Shown piece by piece: positions 17,234 through 26,238 of a DNA stretch of 64,000 nucleotides (its first letter is position 1; each line of letters opens with the position of its first letter). Position numbers and translations under genes: made by a program. Under the pieces are notes generated by a model. It had not been told where the DNA came from. It made no database searches and saw only the letters and a program-made list of their open reading frames with translations. The stretch comes from a virus. The DNA lies in the IMG/VR virus record IMGVR_UViG_3300020445_000892, positions 1 to 64,000 of that record. One strand, 5' to 3'.

Positions 17234-18592
17234 ATGTTCAATTCTGAACAGTTGCAGGAAAAGTGGAACCCCGTACTTGATTGTGATGGACTTGATAGTA
17301 TCAAGGACAATTACAAGAAAGCGGTCACCGCAGTCCTGCTCGAAAACCAAGAAAAATTTTTAAGAGAAGAAGCTGGAGTTCTTACAGAAGCAGCTCCAAC
17401 AGTTAGCACAGCATCAACCTCATCCGTTGCAGGTTTCAGTGCCACCGCTACTGCCACAGGTCCAAGTGCAGGTTTCGATCCTGTTCTCATTAGCTTGATC
17501 AGAAGGTCAATGCCTAAGCTTATTGCTTATGACATTGCTGGTGTTCAGCCAATGACTGGTCCTACTGGACTTATCTTCGCAATGCGTTCACGTTACGGTA
17601 CTAACCGTACTGCTGGAACTGAAGCATTCTTCAATGAAGCAGATTCAGAGTTCTCTGCAGAGAACGCAGCAAGTGATCTAGGTAGAACAGCACAGTCTGG
17701 ATCTAACCCAGGATTACTTAACGACAGTGGTACTTACAATACCTCAACAGGTATGACTACTGCCGAGTCAGAAGCATTAGGTGATGCTGCTGGCAACCAG
17801 TTCGCTGAGATGAACTTCAGTATTGAGAAAGTTACTGTGACTGCTAAGTCCAGAGCCCTCAAAGCTGAGTACTCACTAGAACTAGCTCAAGACCTCAAAG
17901 CCGTTCACGGTTTAGACGCTGAGTCAGAACTAGCAAACATCCTCTCAACAGAGGTTCTTGCTGAGATCAACAGAGAAGTTGTTCGTACTGTATACAAGGT
18001 TGCAAGACCTGGTTCTCAGAACAACACAGCAACTGCTGGTATCTTCGACTTAGACGTTGACTCCAACGGTAGATGGTCAGTTGAAAAGTTCAAAGGTTTA
18101 CTTTTCAACATTGAAAGAGATATGAACGCCATCGGGCACGAAACTCGTCGTGGAAAGGGGAACATACTAATATGTTCTGCTGACGTTGCTTCTGCACTAT
18201 CAATGGCTGGTGTACTAGATTACACACCTGCTCTTTCTGGAAACAGCAATCTACTTCCTGATGACAACAGCAGCACACTTGCTGGTACTCTTAACGGAAG
18301 AATCAAGGTTTATGTTGACCCTTACTCTGCAAACGTAAGTGACAGACACTTCTACGTCGCAGGTTACAAAGGTGGTTCTGCATATGATGCTGGTTTATTC
18401 TACTGCCCATACGTTCCTCTACAGATGGTTCGTGCGGTTGGTCAGGATACATTCCAACCAAAAATTGGCTTTAAGACCAGATATGGTCTAGTTGCTAACC
18501 CATTCGCTGAGGGTACTACTCAAGGTGAAGGTGCACTTACTGCCAATGCAAACCGCTACTACAGACGTAGTTTGGTTGACAACCTAATGTAA
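17234..18592 (+). CDS. gp23: gp23 major capsid protein
   Basis: A 452-residue HK97-fold capsid protein. The segment IRRSMPKLIAYDIAGVQPM matches T4 VRRAIPNLIAFDICGVQPM. Residues 49-56 read GVLTEAAP, matching the T4 site FLTE|AEIG, so gp21 should cut after Glu53. The N-terminal propeptide is then lost. A strong AAGGAG site precedes the ATG. The gene ends at a strong terminator, the usual end of the head operon. Confidence 0.98.
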   Translation: MFNSEQLQEKWNPVLDCDGLDSIKDNYKKAVTAVLLENQEKFLREEAGVLTEAAPTVSTASTSSVAGFSATATATGPSAGFDPVLISLIRRSMPKLIAYDIAGVQPMTGPTGLIFAMRSRYGTNRTAGTEAFFNEADSEFSAENAASDLGRTAQSGSNPGLLNDSGTYNTSTGMTTAESEALGDAAGNQFAEMNFSIEKVTVTAKSRALKAEYSLELAQDLKAVHGLDAESELANILSTEVLAEINREVVRTVYKVARPGSQNNTATAGIFDLDVDSNGRWSVEKFKGLLFNIERDMNAIGHETRRGKGNILICSADVASALSMAGVLDYTPALSGNSNLLPDDNSSTLAGTLNGRIKVYVDPYSANVSDRHFYVAGYKGGSAYDAGLFYCPYVPLQMVRAVGQDTFQPKIGFKTRYGLVANPFAEGTTQGEGALTANANRYYRRSLVDNLM

Positions 18593-18616
18593 ATCGAAGT
18601 TTCGATATACACACAA

Positions 18617-18643
18617 GAGAGACCCTTCGGGGTCTCTTTTTTT
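18617..18643 (+). terminator. Intrinsic terminator after gp23
   Basis: Stem AGAGACCC/GGGTCTCT with a TTCG tetraloop followed by a run of T. It lies 25 bases after the gp23 stop. Confidence 0.93.
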
Positions 18644-18673
18644 ATGTCATAGCCTAAATATTTGCACTATAAT
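18644..18673 (+). promoter_or_regulatory. Possible overlapping late and host-type promoter
   Basis: CCTAAATA (18653-18660) is a late-type octamer. TATAAT at 18668-18673 is a perfect -10 with a weak -35 (ATGTCA at 18644, spacer 18). Either could drive the two small genes that follow. Confidence 0.45.
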
Positions 18674-18686
18674 ACGGAGTGTGCCA

Positions 18687-18851
18687 ATGACCCATTACAA
18701 TGTCGGGTATATGGACAACTCACACAATCATCAGGAAATCTGTGTGACCGCAAGTGATTCCTATGATGCACGAAGCATTGCTGTAGAAGACGTACCATAT
18801 ATCCACGACCACCCGAACTCAATCGATTACATACAGACAAATGAACGGTAG
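18687..18851 (+). CDS. 54-residue conserved-type protein
   Basis: Starts MTHYNVGYMDNSHNHQEIC and is rich in His and Asp with many aromatic residues. I recall similar small proteins after gp23 in cyanophages but know no function. It overlaps the next gene by 11 bases. Confidence 0.7.
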   Translation: MTHYNVGYMDNSHNHQEICVTASDSYDARSIAVEDVPYIHDHPNSIDYIQTNER

Positions 18852-19005
18852 ATTAGACAAAGTAGCAATGACAAATAGATTAATGCAACTCAAAAGAGAG
18901 TTGGATTATAAGTGTGAAATAGGAGAGAAAGGAGAATGGGAATGCGTTGGTGCTAACCAAACTCTTAATAGAGTGTTTGATGTTTTAGACGAGTATTGGC
19001 AGTGA
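18841..19005 (+). CDS. 54-residue conserved-type protein
   Basis: Starts MNGRLDKVAMTNRLMQLKREL and has two Cys (in YKCEIGEKGEWECVG) between two amphipathic helices. It is the same size as the preceding gene and coupled to it. The stop overlaps the next late promoter. Function unknown. Confidence 0.7.
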   Translation: MNGRLDKVAMTNRLMQLKRELDYKCEIGEKGEWECVGANQTLNRVFDVLDEYWQ

Positions 19006-19012
19006 CTAAATA
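19005..19012 (+). promoter_or_regulatory. Late promoter-like octamer ACTAAATA
   Basis: Lies 30 bases before the structural gene at 19043 and overlaps the preceding stop. Confidence 0.6.
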
Positions 19013-19042
19013 GTGGTACGAAGCTGACCACTAATATAGTAA

Positions 19043-19612
19043 ATGTCTTTCACTAGTCAAATCTCAAATAGGAATTTCTTATCACCAGGTGGTTTCCGTT
19101 TCGTGCTGGCAAAGTTTCCCAAGGTGGCATACTTTGCACAGTCTGCTAATGTACCAGAAATGTCCGTTAGTTTGGTAGATCAACCAACTCCCTATCGTAG
19201 TATCAATTTAGAAGGCACCGTATCCTACGGTGAATTTAGTCTAACCTTCTTGGTTGATGAAAATATGGAAAACTTTCTCATACTTCATAACTGGATGAGA
19301 GCATTGGGTGTACCAGATAACTTTAAAGAGAGACAAGACTTCATAGAGAATCAACCTATGAATCTTAAAACTAACTACGGTAAGTCTCTAGGTGATCTCA
19401 GGTATGCTGATGGTACTCTAGCAATTTTAAATTCAAATTTCCAACCACTATATAATGTGAACTTCAAAGACTTAAAACCAACTGCACTAAGTACTTTGGA
19501 ATTTGATGCTACATTATCTGACCAGGAATACTTCCAAGCAAGTGTTTCATTTGATTATACATCATACGAGATACAATCACTGGAAGGCACTCGTAAAACT
19601 AACTTGAATTAA
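19043..19612 (+). CDS. Tail structural protein, gp3 position
   Basis: A 189-residue protein with FLSPGGFRFVLAKFPKVAYF, then NVPEMSVSLVDQPTPYRSIN and LEGTVSYGEFSLTFLVDENMENF. This strand order, ending in a second half about FDATLSDQEYFQASVSFDYT, is that of the tail-tube/baseplate fold of the gp19/gp54 group. Its place between gp23 and uvsY is where gene 3 (tail completion) is annotated in relatives. I am confident it is a tail component but not which T4 gene it equals. Confidence 0.65.
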   Translation: MSFTSQISNRNFLSPGGFRFVLAKFPKVAYFAQSANVPEMSVSLVDQPTPYRSINLEGTVSYGEFSLTFLVDENMENFLILHNWMRALGVPDNFKERQDFIENQPMNLKTNYGKSLGDLRYADGTLAILNSNFQPLYNVNFKDLKPTALSTLEFDATLSDQEYFQASVSFDYTSYEIQSLEGTRKTNLN

Positions 19613-19614
19613 TT

Positions 19615-19809
19615 ATGTTATCTAAGCAAACTGAAGAGCATCTTAATGATGCTAGTGGCAACGTACGTGCTGCACTTAAATACGCTTCTATTAATGAGAA
19701 ACCCTTAGTGGTTTCACAACTTGCAAAACTTCTTAGTGATATAGATCACATCAAGTCGTTCGAACACATTATGGATATTATGGAGGAGCACACAGGTGGC
19801 ATTACTTGA
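19615..19809 (+). CDS. Small helical protein before UvsY
   Basis: A 64-residue, all-helical-looking protein (VRAALKYASINEKPLVVSQL, DIDHIKSFEHIMDIMEE). It is coupled to uvsY, whose GTG start lies 14 bases before this stop and uses a GGAGGAG inside this gene. Function unknown; cotranslation suggests a recombination role. Confidence 0.7.
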   Translation: MLSKQTEEHLNDASGNVRAALKYASINEKPLVVSQLAKLLSDIDHIKSFEHIMDIMEEHTGGIT

Positions 19810-20218
19810 TGAACTCCAAGAGTCTTGGGCAAAAGATTGTCTCTTTGATGAACTTGCTTTAGGTGATGAGTCTCTAGTTATACCGAGACTTCATCAAAAA
19901 TATCACGTGTACTATAATAAGTACAAACTAATTCTTGAAGAGAAGAAAATAGAACTAGGTATAATCAGGAAACAGAAGTGGTTATATTACAATGGCAAAG
20001 GTCCAAACACTAAAGGAGAATATTTTGACCTTAAGGTTCTTAAGGGAGATCTAAATATCTTCTTGGATAGTGATGAGGATATAGCAAAGCAGACACTAAC
20101 AATTAAATACTTTGAGACTTGTATAAACTATATTGAGAACATTCTCAAGATGATAAACAATCGTGGATTCCAAGTGAAGAATGCGATTGATGCAAAGCGG
20201 TACGAGTTCCCAGTCTGA
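19796..20218 (+). CDS. uvsY: UvsY recombination mediator
   Basis: A 140-residue protein, T4 UvsY being 137. It matches at LDELQESWAKDCLFDE (T4 EDLQEELKKDVFID), the KxxYYxGKG region, and near the end at NRGFQVKNAID (T4 SRGFAIKHIQD). UvsY loads UvsX onto gp32-coated single-stranded DNA. The GTG at 19796 is chosen for its GGAGGAG site. It is directly followed by uvsW, as in T4. Confidence 0.92.
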   Translation: MALLDELQESWAKDCLFDELALGDESLVIPRLHQKYHVYYNKYKLILEEKKIELGIIRKQKWLYYNGKGPNTKGEYFDLKVLKGDLNIFLDSDEDIAKQTLTIKYFETCINYIENILKMINNRGFQVKNAIDAKRYEFPV

Positions 20219-21684
20219 TGACTTCCATTGTTAAAAAGAATGATGTCTATCTTAGGATAGGTACTGAGCAGCATATTCATCACGAATTGTCTGAGTACTT
20301 TACCTTCGAAGTTCCTGAAGCAAAGTTCCTACAGCAACAGCGTAGGTACAGGAGATGGGATGGTAAGATCCGTCTGTATTCTCCTGGCACTGGTGAATTG
20401 TATGTGGGACTATATGGATACCTGGTTGAATGGTTGGAAAAGATGGGGTACGATTACACCATCGATGATAACGAACAGTTCGGAAAACCAGGAGACACAG
20501 ATGCAGAAGTTACACCGCAGACAATTGCTCGTTTTGTTCGATCTCTGGCTATGCCTATCAAGGCAAGAGATTATCAACTCAAAGCAATTTACTCAGCACT
20601 TCGTCGATATAGACGGCTTATACTCAGCCCAACTGGATCAGGGAAGAGTTTAATAATATATTGTTTGATGAGATGGTACATACAAAGGAACTTAGAAGTC
20701 TTAATTATAGTACCAACAACATCATTAGTAGAACAATTATATAAAGATTTTCAATCATATGGATTCTATTGTCAAGGGACTGTAGATCAGATCTATGGTG
20801 GTAAAGAAAAATATACTAAGTCTCAGGTTATAATTAGTACGTGGCAGTCAATCTATAAGGAAGACAAGTCATACTTTAAACGTTTCGATGCGGTAATAGG
20901 AGATGAAGCACACTTATACAAAGCAAAATCACTTACGTCCATTCTTACTAAGTGCCATAACGCTAACTATCGCGTGGGTCTTACTGGTACTCTCGACGGT
21001 CTTCAATGCAACCAGTTAGTATTAGAAGGTTTATTTGGTCCCGTAGAACAAAGTATTAGGACTGCAGACTTACAGAAGTCTTCGTACTTATCAGAATTAA
21101 AGATCAACATCCTAGTATGTAAACACGATTACATTGGATTTGATTCCTATCAGGATGAGATAAATTATATAATAGGAAATAGGAAACGGAATAAAATCAT
21201 CACTGGATTGGCAAAGGATATCTCTGGAAACACCTTGATACTATTCAATTTTATCGAGAAGCACGGAGACGTTTTGTGGGAAATGCTAAATAGTAATAAC
21301 AAATCTAAACATTTGTTTTATATTCACGGTGGTGTACCCACTGATGAACGTGAAGAAGTACGACAAATCTGTGAAGCGTCTGACAACGCTATCATCCTTG
21401 CTTCGTACGGTACCTTTAGTACGGGTATCAATATCAAGAACCTACATAATGTTATCTTTGCCTCACCAACTAAATCAAGAGTTCGGAACCTACAATCAAT
21501 AGGTAGAGCCTTGAGGAAGCACGATTCAAAGGCACGTGCTACACTTTATGATTTTGCTGATGACATTAGTAATGGTAAGTTTAGAAATTTCACTCTAAAC
21601 CATTTGACTGAACGGATCCGAATTTATAACGACGAGAAGTTCACCTACGGCATCACTGAGATTAATTTAGGAGACAAGAAATGA
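20218..21684 (+). CDS. uvsW: UvsW DNA helicase
   Basis: A 488-residue SF2 helicase. Q-like motif DYQLKAI is about residue 118, Walker A SPTGSGKS at 137-144, DEAH at 229-232, motif III LTGTL, and motif VI QSIGRALRKH. T4 UvsW has 503 residues. It unwinds branched DNA and R-loops and switches replication from origin- to recombination-dependent. It overlaps the following Sm-like gene by 4 bases. Confidence 0.97.
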   Translation: MTSIVKKNDVYLRIGTEQHIHHELSEYFTFEVPEAKFLQQQRRYRRWDGKIRLYSPGTGELYVGLYGYLVEWLEKMGYDYTIDDNEQFGKPGDTDAEVTPQTIARFVRSLAMPIKARDYQLKAIYSALRRYRRLILSPTGSGKSLIIYCLMRWYIQRNLEVLIIVPTTSLVEQLYKDFQSYGFYCQGTVDQIYGGKEKYTKSQVIISTWQSIYKEDKSYFKRFDAVIGDEAHLYKAKSLTSILTKCHNANYRVGLTGTLDGLQCNQLVLEGLFGPVEQSIRTADLQKSSYLSELKINILVCKHDYIGFDSYQDEINYIIGNRKRNKIITGLAKDISGNTLILFNFIEKHGDVLWEMLNSNNKSKHLFYIHGGVPTDEREEVRQICEASDNAIILASYGTFSTGINIKNLHNVIFASPTKSRVRNLQSIGRALRKHDSKARATLYDFADDISNGKFRNFTLNHLTERIRIYNDEKFTYGITEINLGDKK

Positions 21685-22130
21685 GTCAATCCCTCAGTTA
21701 CATTCGACCTGATGAAGAATTCTTCGGAGCTATCAAGCTTATGAACGGAGAAGAGATCATTGGTAAGATAGTAGTATCTGATGAAGAAGGTGGACATATG
21801 GCATTCATTCAAGATCCTGCAAAGGTTCACGCAAATGATACTATGTCCGAAGGGAAGAGGGCTGTAGCTGTAGGTCTAAAGAAGTGGATGGTTTTTTCCG
21901 CCGAAGATTTTTATATAATACCTGAAGATAGGATCCTTACAATTGCTCCTCTAAGTACAGAGGCTATAGTAATGTACAAATATTTTATTCAATCTGAATT
22001 AAAGTTAAGGCATCCAACAGGTAGATCTACCTCACAAGAGATCGATCCTGATTTAGGTATGGGACTTATTGGTAAAGTCGATGAGACCCGTAAAAGATTA
22101 GAAGATCTATTTAATACAGATAATAGCTAA
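21681..22130 (+). CDS. Sm-like protein 1
   Basis: A 149-residue protein. The segment AIKLMNGEEIIGKIVVSDE fits the Sm1 motif (hydrophobic-x-L-x-(D/N)G-x-x-hydrophobic-x-G) and the later EDRILTIAPLS fits Sm2. A charged insert separates them, and a 50-residue helical tail follows. The same pattern recurs in the proteins at 43772 and 44103. A crystal structure of an Sm-like protein of putative cyanophage origin has been reported, so the fold is credible here. RNA binding is not shown. It is coupled to uvsW. Confidence 0.65.
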   Translation: MSQSLSYIRPDEEFFGAIKLMNGEEIIGKIVVSDEEGGHMAFIQDPAKVHANDTMSEGKRAVAVGLKKWMVFSAEDFYIIPEDRILTIAPLSTEAIVMYKYFIQSELKLRHPTGRSTSQEIDPDLGMGLIGKVDETRKRLEDLFNTDNS

Positions 22131-22180
22131 GTCTATCCCGCCAACCCTGACAGTGTTGAGTCTAACCAAATTTACACAAC

Positions 22181-22209
22181 TTGTCAAGCTACTCCATTTC
22201 TGATATAAT
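22181..22209 (+). promoter_or_regulatory. Host-type early promoter
   Basis: TTGTCA (22181-22186), a 17-base spacer, then TATAAT (22204-22209): five of six and six of six matches to the bacterial consensus. Transcription would start near 22216 and read the gp55 gene and the nuclease genes beyond. Confidence 0.8.
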
Positions 22210-22243
22210 TCTGTTATGCAACAACCTGTTAAATATGGCATTT

Positions 22244-22720
22244 ATGGTGGCGAGAAAAAATACCAAAAATCAACATTACGTCGATAACCAAAAGTTCCTA
22301 AAGGCAATAGTGGCTTATCGTGACAAGGTTGAATTGGCTAAAATTAGGGACAAAAAGAAACCTAGGATAGATGAATACATAGGTGATTGCTTTTTAAAGA
22401 TAGCAACACATTTGTCTTATCGTCCTAACTTTATCAACTATATGTACAAGGAGGATATGATCTCAGACGGTGTAGAGAACTGTGTACAGTACATAGATAA
22501 CTTCGACCCTGCTAAGTCTAAGAACCCCTTCGCATATTTTACACAGATAGTATACTATGCCTTCCTAAGAAGAATTGCTAAAGAGAAAAGACAGATGGAT
22601 ATAAAGGATAAGATTATAGAGAAGAGTGGATTCGATCAAGTATTCCATTCAGATGATCCTTCTGCTAATGCAGAACTTAGTGGCATCAAGTCACGTATTG
22701 AAATGAACACTCGCTATTAA
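22244..22720 (+). CDS. gp55: gp55 late sigma factor
   Basis: About 158 residues. It aligns with T4 gp55 in the N-terminal YVDNQKFLKAIVAYRD (T4 YVNNKELLQAIIDWKT), in DMISDGVENCVQYIDNFDPAKSKNPFAY (T4 [28 protein letters not shown]) and in FLRRIAKEKRQ. gp55 is the highly reduced sigma that reads TATAAATA late promoters with gp33 and the gp45 clamp. ATGs at 22235 and 22244 are both possible and neither has a clear ribosome site; 22244 fits the T4 N-terminus better. It lies behind a strong host-type promoter, as expected for a switch gene. Confidence 0.95.
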   Translation: MVARKNTKNQHYVDNQKFLKAIVAYRDKVELAKIRDKKKPRIDEYIGDCFLKIATHLSYRPNFINYMYKEDMISDGVENCVQYIDNFDPAKSKNPFAYFTQIVYYAFLRRIAKEKRQMDIKDKIIEKSGFDQVFHSDDPSANAELSGIKSRIEMNTRY

Positions 22721-22722
22721 CT

Positions 22723-22794
22723 ATGTGGTACACTTTATTTTGGACGGTGATTATTATGTACGCACTTATAAGACTGGGGGTCTTTAGAAAATGA
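22723..22794 (+). CDS. 23-residue membrane peptide
   Basis: ATG 22723 opens MWYTLFWTVIIMYALIRLG, almost entirely one membrane helix with a basic end (RK). Its stop shares ATGA with the next gene. Coupling on both sides supports a real gene, though the size leaves doubt. Confidence 0.4.
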   Translation: MWYTLFWTVIIMYALIRLGVFRK

Positions 22795-22970
22795 GACTAA
22801 CCCAAGCAGTTATTGACAAGATTGCAGTTGCAATGCAACATACCAAGAAGGATGGAACTGTCAATTGGAAAGACGGTGATGAGATTGATGTGTGTCTTGG
22901 TGGCACATTTGCAGGAGATAAGTTTATCTCTATCATAAACAGAACACGTAGCAACACTACTAAACGATGA
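22791..22970 (+). CDS. 59-residue protein of unknown function
   Basis: Starts MRLTQAVIDKIAVAMQHTKK and continues with a beta-like half (DGDEIDVCLGGTFAGDKFI) and a basic end. It is coupled by ATGA on both sides. No domain recognised. Confidence 0.6.
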   Translation: MRLTQAVIDKIAVAMQHTKKDGTVNWKDGDEIDVCLGGTFAGDKFISIINRTRSNTTKR

Positions 22971-23242
22971 GTGAATTTCATATTGATATTGATAAGGCAC
23001 TAGAGAATGCCAAGAAGACAGACCTTAATGGATTTGCAAAGAATACATATCCTGATGGTCTGGGATCTGTTAGAGCAGCAGTAGAGAATGCTGAAATGTT
23101 ATGTGGATTAGATAAGAATACTATGCAAGAACTACTTAAAGGTGAGTGGACACAGTTGACTACTTCCAACTCAACTGGTAGAATGTCTAAGAAGATTGTA
23201 ATCGAGTATGACATCAAACAAAAAACTGCTGCTGATAACTGA
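22967..23242 (+). CDS. 91-residue protein upstream of gp47
   Basis: An acidic, helical protein (DIDKALENAKKTDLNGFAKN). Its last 35 bases overlap gp47 in another frame, so the two are coupled. No family recognised; operon position suggests early expression. Confidence 0.65.
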   Translation: MSEFHIDIDKALENAKKTDLNGFAKNTYPDGLGSVRAAVENAEMLCGLDKNTMQELLKGEWTQLTTSNSTGRMSKKIVIEYDIKQKTAADN

Positions 23243-24266
23243 TCAGCACTTTGGTGTACGCAACGACAATCAAGTATTCATAGAGAAGTACAGGGAGTTC
23301 TATACCAATACAGTCATCCCATATATCAAGAGACATAAGATCACAACTGTGATGTGTCTTGGTGATTCATTTGATAAGAGAAAGGCTATAAATTTTTTGT
23401 CGCTTGAATCTGCTAGAGAGATGTGGTTCGATCCTCTCAAAGAGATGGGTGTCCAGATGCATATGTTGATAGGCAATCACGACATATACTATAAGAACAC
23501 ACTTAAAATTAATTCACCTCAGCACCTCCTAGGTGAGTATGACAATATAAAAATCTACACAGAACCAGAAGAGATTGAAGTTGAAGGTGTTAGAATATTA
23601 ATGCTGCCTTGGATTTGTGACGATAATAGAAAGCAAATAGATCAGATGGTTGAAGAGTCAGATGCACCAGTATGCTTTGGACATCTAGAACTAACAGGAT
23701 TCGAAGCTATACCAGGTAGGTTTATGGAGCACGGTGATGATCCATCACCTTATAATAAGTTTAAGTTATGCTGCTCAGGACACTTCCATATGAAGTCAAA
23801 GCAAGGTAACATCAACTATCTCGGCAATCCGTACCAATTATACTGGAATGATTACGGTCAGAGAAGAGGGTTCCATACACTAAATACTGATACACTTAAC
23901 TTAACATTTCATCTTAACCCTTATCAAATCTTTAACAAATTATATTATGATGATGTTCAGAAGGACTATGAAACCTTACCTGACTTCACTAAGTTAAAGG
24001 GATCTTATGTAAAGGTAATCGTACAGAATAGAGAGAACCAAGTATGGTTTGATCGCTATATTAAATCACTTCAAGATAGTGATGTTGCTGATCTAAAAAT
24101 CATTGAGGATCTATCATTGGATATGGTTGATGTGGATGAAAATCTTGAGACAGAAGATACGATTACTATCTTAGAGAATTATGTACAGGACTTGGAAGAT
24201 TCTATAGACAAGACTAACGTAGTGAATATTTTGAAATCGTTGTACACGGAAGCACTCAATCTTTAA
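23208..24266 (+). CDS. gp47: gp47 recombination nuclease subunit (SbcD/Mre11-like)
   Basis: A 352-residue calcineurin-type phosphoesterase. Metal-binding motifs are DQHFG at residues 12-16, GDSFDKRK about 52-59, GNHD near 88-91, GHLE and GHFHMK. T4 gp47 has 339 residues. With gp46 it resects double-strand ends and degrades host DNA. The Mre11-like subunit precedes gp46, separated only by an 85-residue protein. Confidence 0.96.
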   Translation: MTSNKKLLLITDQHFGVRNDNQVFIEKYREFYTNTVIPYIKRHKITTVMCLGDSFDKRKAINFLSLESAREMWFDPLKEMGVQMHMLIGNHDIYYKNTLKINSPQHLLGEYDNIKIYTEPEEIEVEGVRILMLPWICDDNRKQIDQMVEESDAPVCFGHLELTGFEAIPGRFMEHGDDPSPYNKFKLCCSGHFHMKSKQGNINYLGNPYQLYWNDYGQRRGFHTLNTDTLNLTFHLNPYQIFNKLYYDDVQKDYETLPDFTKLKGSYVKVIVQNRENQVWFDRYIKSLQDSDVADLKIIEDLSLDMVDVDENLETEDTITILENYVQDLEDSIDKTNVVNILKSLYTEALNL

Positions 24267-24523
24267 TGTTCATATTGTTGGATAAATCAACTGGAGGAGT
24301 ATATGCAGTCACTGATAAAGGTGGAAATAAAGTGGTGCAAATTTTTGTTGACAAAGATGACGCAGTGCGTTATTATGGTATGCTAGAAGCAGTTGACTAT
24401 AAACGTCCACTGGAAGTGACTGAAGTAGAAGAGGACATTGTTATAGACAACTGTTCTGTTCACAACTACAACTACGCTTTTATCAATCCTGAAGATCTTG
24501 TTATTCCTCCTCTGTCATTATGA
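24266..24523 (+). CDS. Small protein between gp47 and gp46
   Basis: An 85-residue protein. The N-terminal half (FILLDKSTGGVYAVTDKGG, then VQIFVDKDDAVRYY) looks like an alpha-beta domain of about 60 residues, and an acidic strand follows. It is coupled by TAATG to gp47 and by 4 bases to gp46, where T4 has other small genes (46.1, 46.2). Function unknown. Confidence 0.7.
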   Translation: MFILLDKSTGGVYAVTDKGGNKVVQIFVDKDDAVRYYGMLEAVDYKRPLEVTEVEEDIVIDNCSVHNYNYAFINPEDLVIPPLSL

Positions 24524-26238
24524 TCACATTTGAGAAGATTCGTTGGAGAAACTTCTTAAGTACAGGCAACCAATTCACTGAGATTAATTTCACCCAAACT
24601 AGTTCCACTCTTGTTATTGGATCTAACGGTGCAGGTAAATCTACTATGTTGGATGCTCTGTGCTTTGGATTGTTTAACAAACCTTTCAGGAAGATCACAA
24701 AGTCACAGTTAGTTAATACAATCAACGAGAGAGATACTTTAGTTGAGATAGAATTTAAAGTAGGTACAATAGATTATAAGGTAGTACGTGGAATTAAACC
24801 AGCTGTATTTGAGATGTATCGTAATGATACTCTGATAGATCAGGATGCTGCTAATAGAGACTACCAGAAATACCTTGAGCAAAGTATATTAAAATTAAAC
24901 TTTAAGTCATTTACACAGGTGGTCATACTAGGGAGTAGTACGTTTGTTCCCTTTATGCAATTAGGTGCTAGTCATAGAAGAGAAGTTATTGAAGATCTAT
25001 TGGACATACAAATCTTTTCCCATATGAATATGCTCCTGAAGGAGCGTGTAAAGGATAACAATGAGATACTTCGTGATTGCAAGCACGAACTAGAAATGGC
25101 TACTGCTGCTATCAAAGCACAGGAGAAGACATTATCAAAACTTACTATCGTTAATGATGAGAGAATTGCTCATCAGAAGGAAAGGTTTGATAACAATGAA
25201 GAACGAATGAAGACTCTAAAAGAAGAGATCGAAGAGTTTCAAAAGAAGATTAACAAACTCGTTAACAGCACTACAAAGTTAAAGACAAAGGAAGAAGAAT
25301 ATAAAAAGACCTTTGGTATACTGAGTAAGTTGAACGGAAGACAGGAGAGAGTTGTTAAAGATATTAAATTCTTTGACGATAATTCATCTTGTCCTGTATG
25401 TACTCAGGAGATTGAAGAGAAATTTAGACAGGTCAAAGTTAAAACTTTAAACGAAAAGGTTGATGAATTAAATGAAGCAGCAGGTACTCTAGAGAAACAA
25501 GTACAGAAGACACTTCAAACGATTGAGAAATTAAGAGAGGATAGTTCTAATGTAACTGAATATCAATTTGAAATTCGTCGTTTAGTAAACGAAGAACAGA
25601 AGTTGATGAAACAGAATACTGATATTTTATCTCAGATCAAAAATTTAACTGATGAATCAGACCTTAATAAGGAACAGTTACTACTGGAGAAATTACAACA
25701 AGATTATAATGATAAGGAGACTGCTTGTTCAGGTGTCAGTAAAGAAGCACAGGACTATAAGTTAGTCAGTAATCTTTTAAAGGATGGTGGTATCAAGGCA
25801 AAAATTATTTCTAAGTATATTCCTATCATCAATCAGAGGATCAATAGATATCTTACATCAATGGATACCTATATTAATTTTACTTTGAATGAAGAGTTTG
25901 GTGAGGTTATTAAGTCACGTCATCGTGATAAGTTCTCTTACTCATCCTTCTCTGAAGGTGAGAAGCAGAAGATTGACCTATCACTTCTCTTTACTTGGAG
26001 ACACGTTGCTAAATTAAAGAACTCTATCATTACAAATCTATTAATACTTGATGAAGTATTTGATAGTTCACTAGATAATACAGCAACAGAAGAATTACTT
26101 AAGATTCTTAAAGAGTTATATACTGATACTAATATGTTTATCATCTCCCATAAGGGTGATGTACTCCTAGACAAGTTTGATAGAACTATCAAGTTTGAAA
26201 AGGTTAATGAGTTCTCAAAGGTATTTGAAGATGTTTGA
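24520..26238 (+). CDS. gp46: gp46 recombination ATPase (SbcC/Rad50-like)
   Basis: A 572-residue ABC-type ATPase, T4 gp46 being 560. Walker A GSNGAGKS is at 34-41, two coiled-coil arms flank the zinc hook CPVC at 291-294, the signature FSEGEKQKIDLSL is near 480, and Walker B LLILDEVFD with the switch His in ISHKG follow. It forms the nuclease complex with gp47. Its last 8 bases overlap an oxygenase-like gene. Confidence 0.97.
   Translation: MITFEKIRWRNFLSTGNQFTEINFTQTSSTLVIGSNGAGKSTMLDALCFGLFNKPFRKITKSQLVNTINERDTLVEIEFKVGTIDYKVVRGIKPAVFEMYRNDTLIDQDAANRDYQKYLEQSILKLNFKSFTQVVILGSSTFVPFMQLGASHRREVIEDLLDIQIFSHMNMLLKERVKDNNEILRDCKHELEMATAAIKAQEKTLSKLTIVNDERIAHQKERFDNNEERMKTLKEEIEEFQKKINKLVNSTTKLKTKEEEYKKTFGILSKLNGRQERVVKDIKFFDDNSSCPVCTQEIEEKFRQVKVKTLNEKVDELNEAAGTLEKQVQKTLQTIEKLREDSSNVTEYQFEIRRLVNEEQKLMKQNTDILSQIKNLTDESDLNKEQLLLEKLQQDYNDKETACSGVSKEAQDYKLVSNLLKDGGIKAKIISKYIPIINQRINRYLTSMDTYINFTLNEEFGEVIKSRHRDKFSYSSFSEGEKQKIDLSLLFTWRHVAKLKNSIITNLLILDEVFDSSLDNTATEELLKILKELYTDTNMFIISHKGDVLLDKFDRTIKFEKVNEFSKVFEDV

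Noticed and set aside
22216-22287. 23-codon frame right after the early promoter
   Set aside because: It is out of frame with gp55, overlaps its start and shows no coding character.
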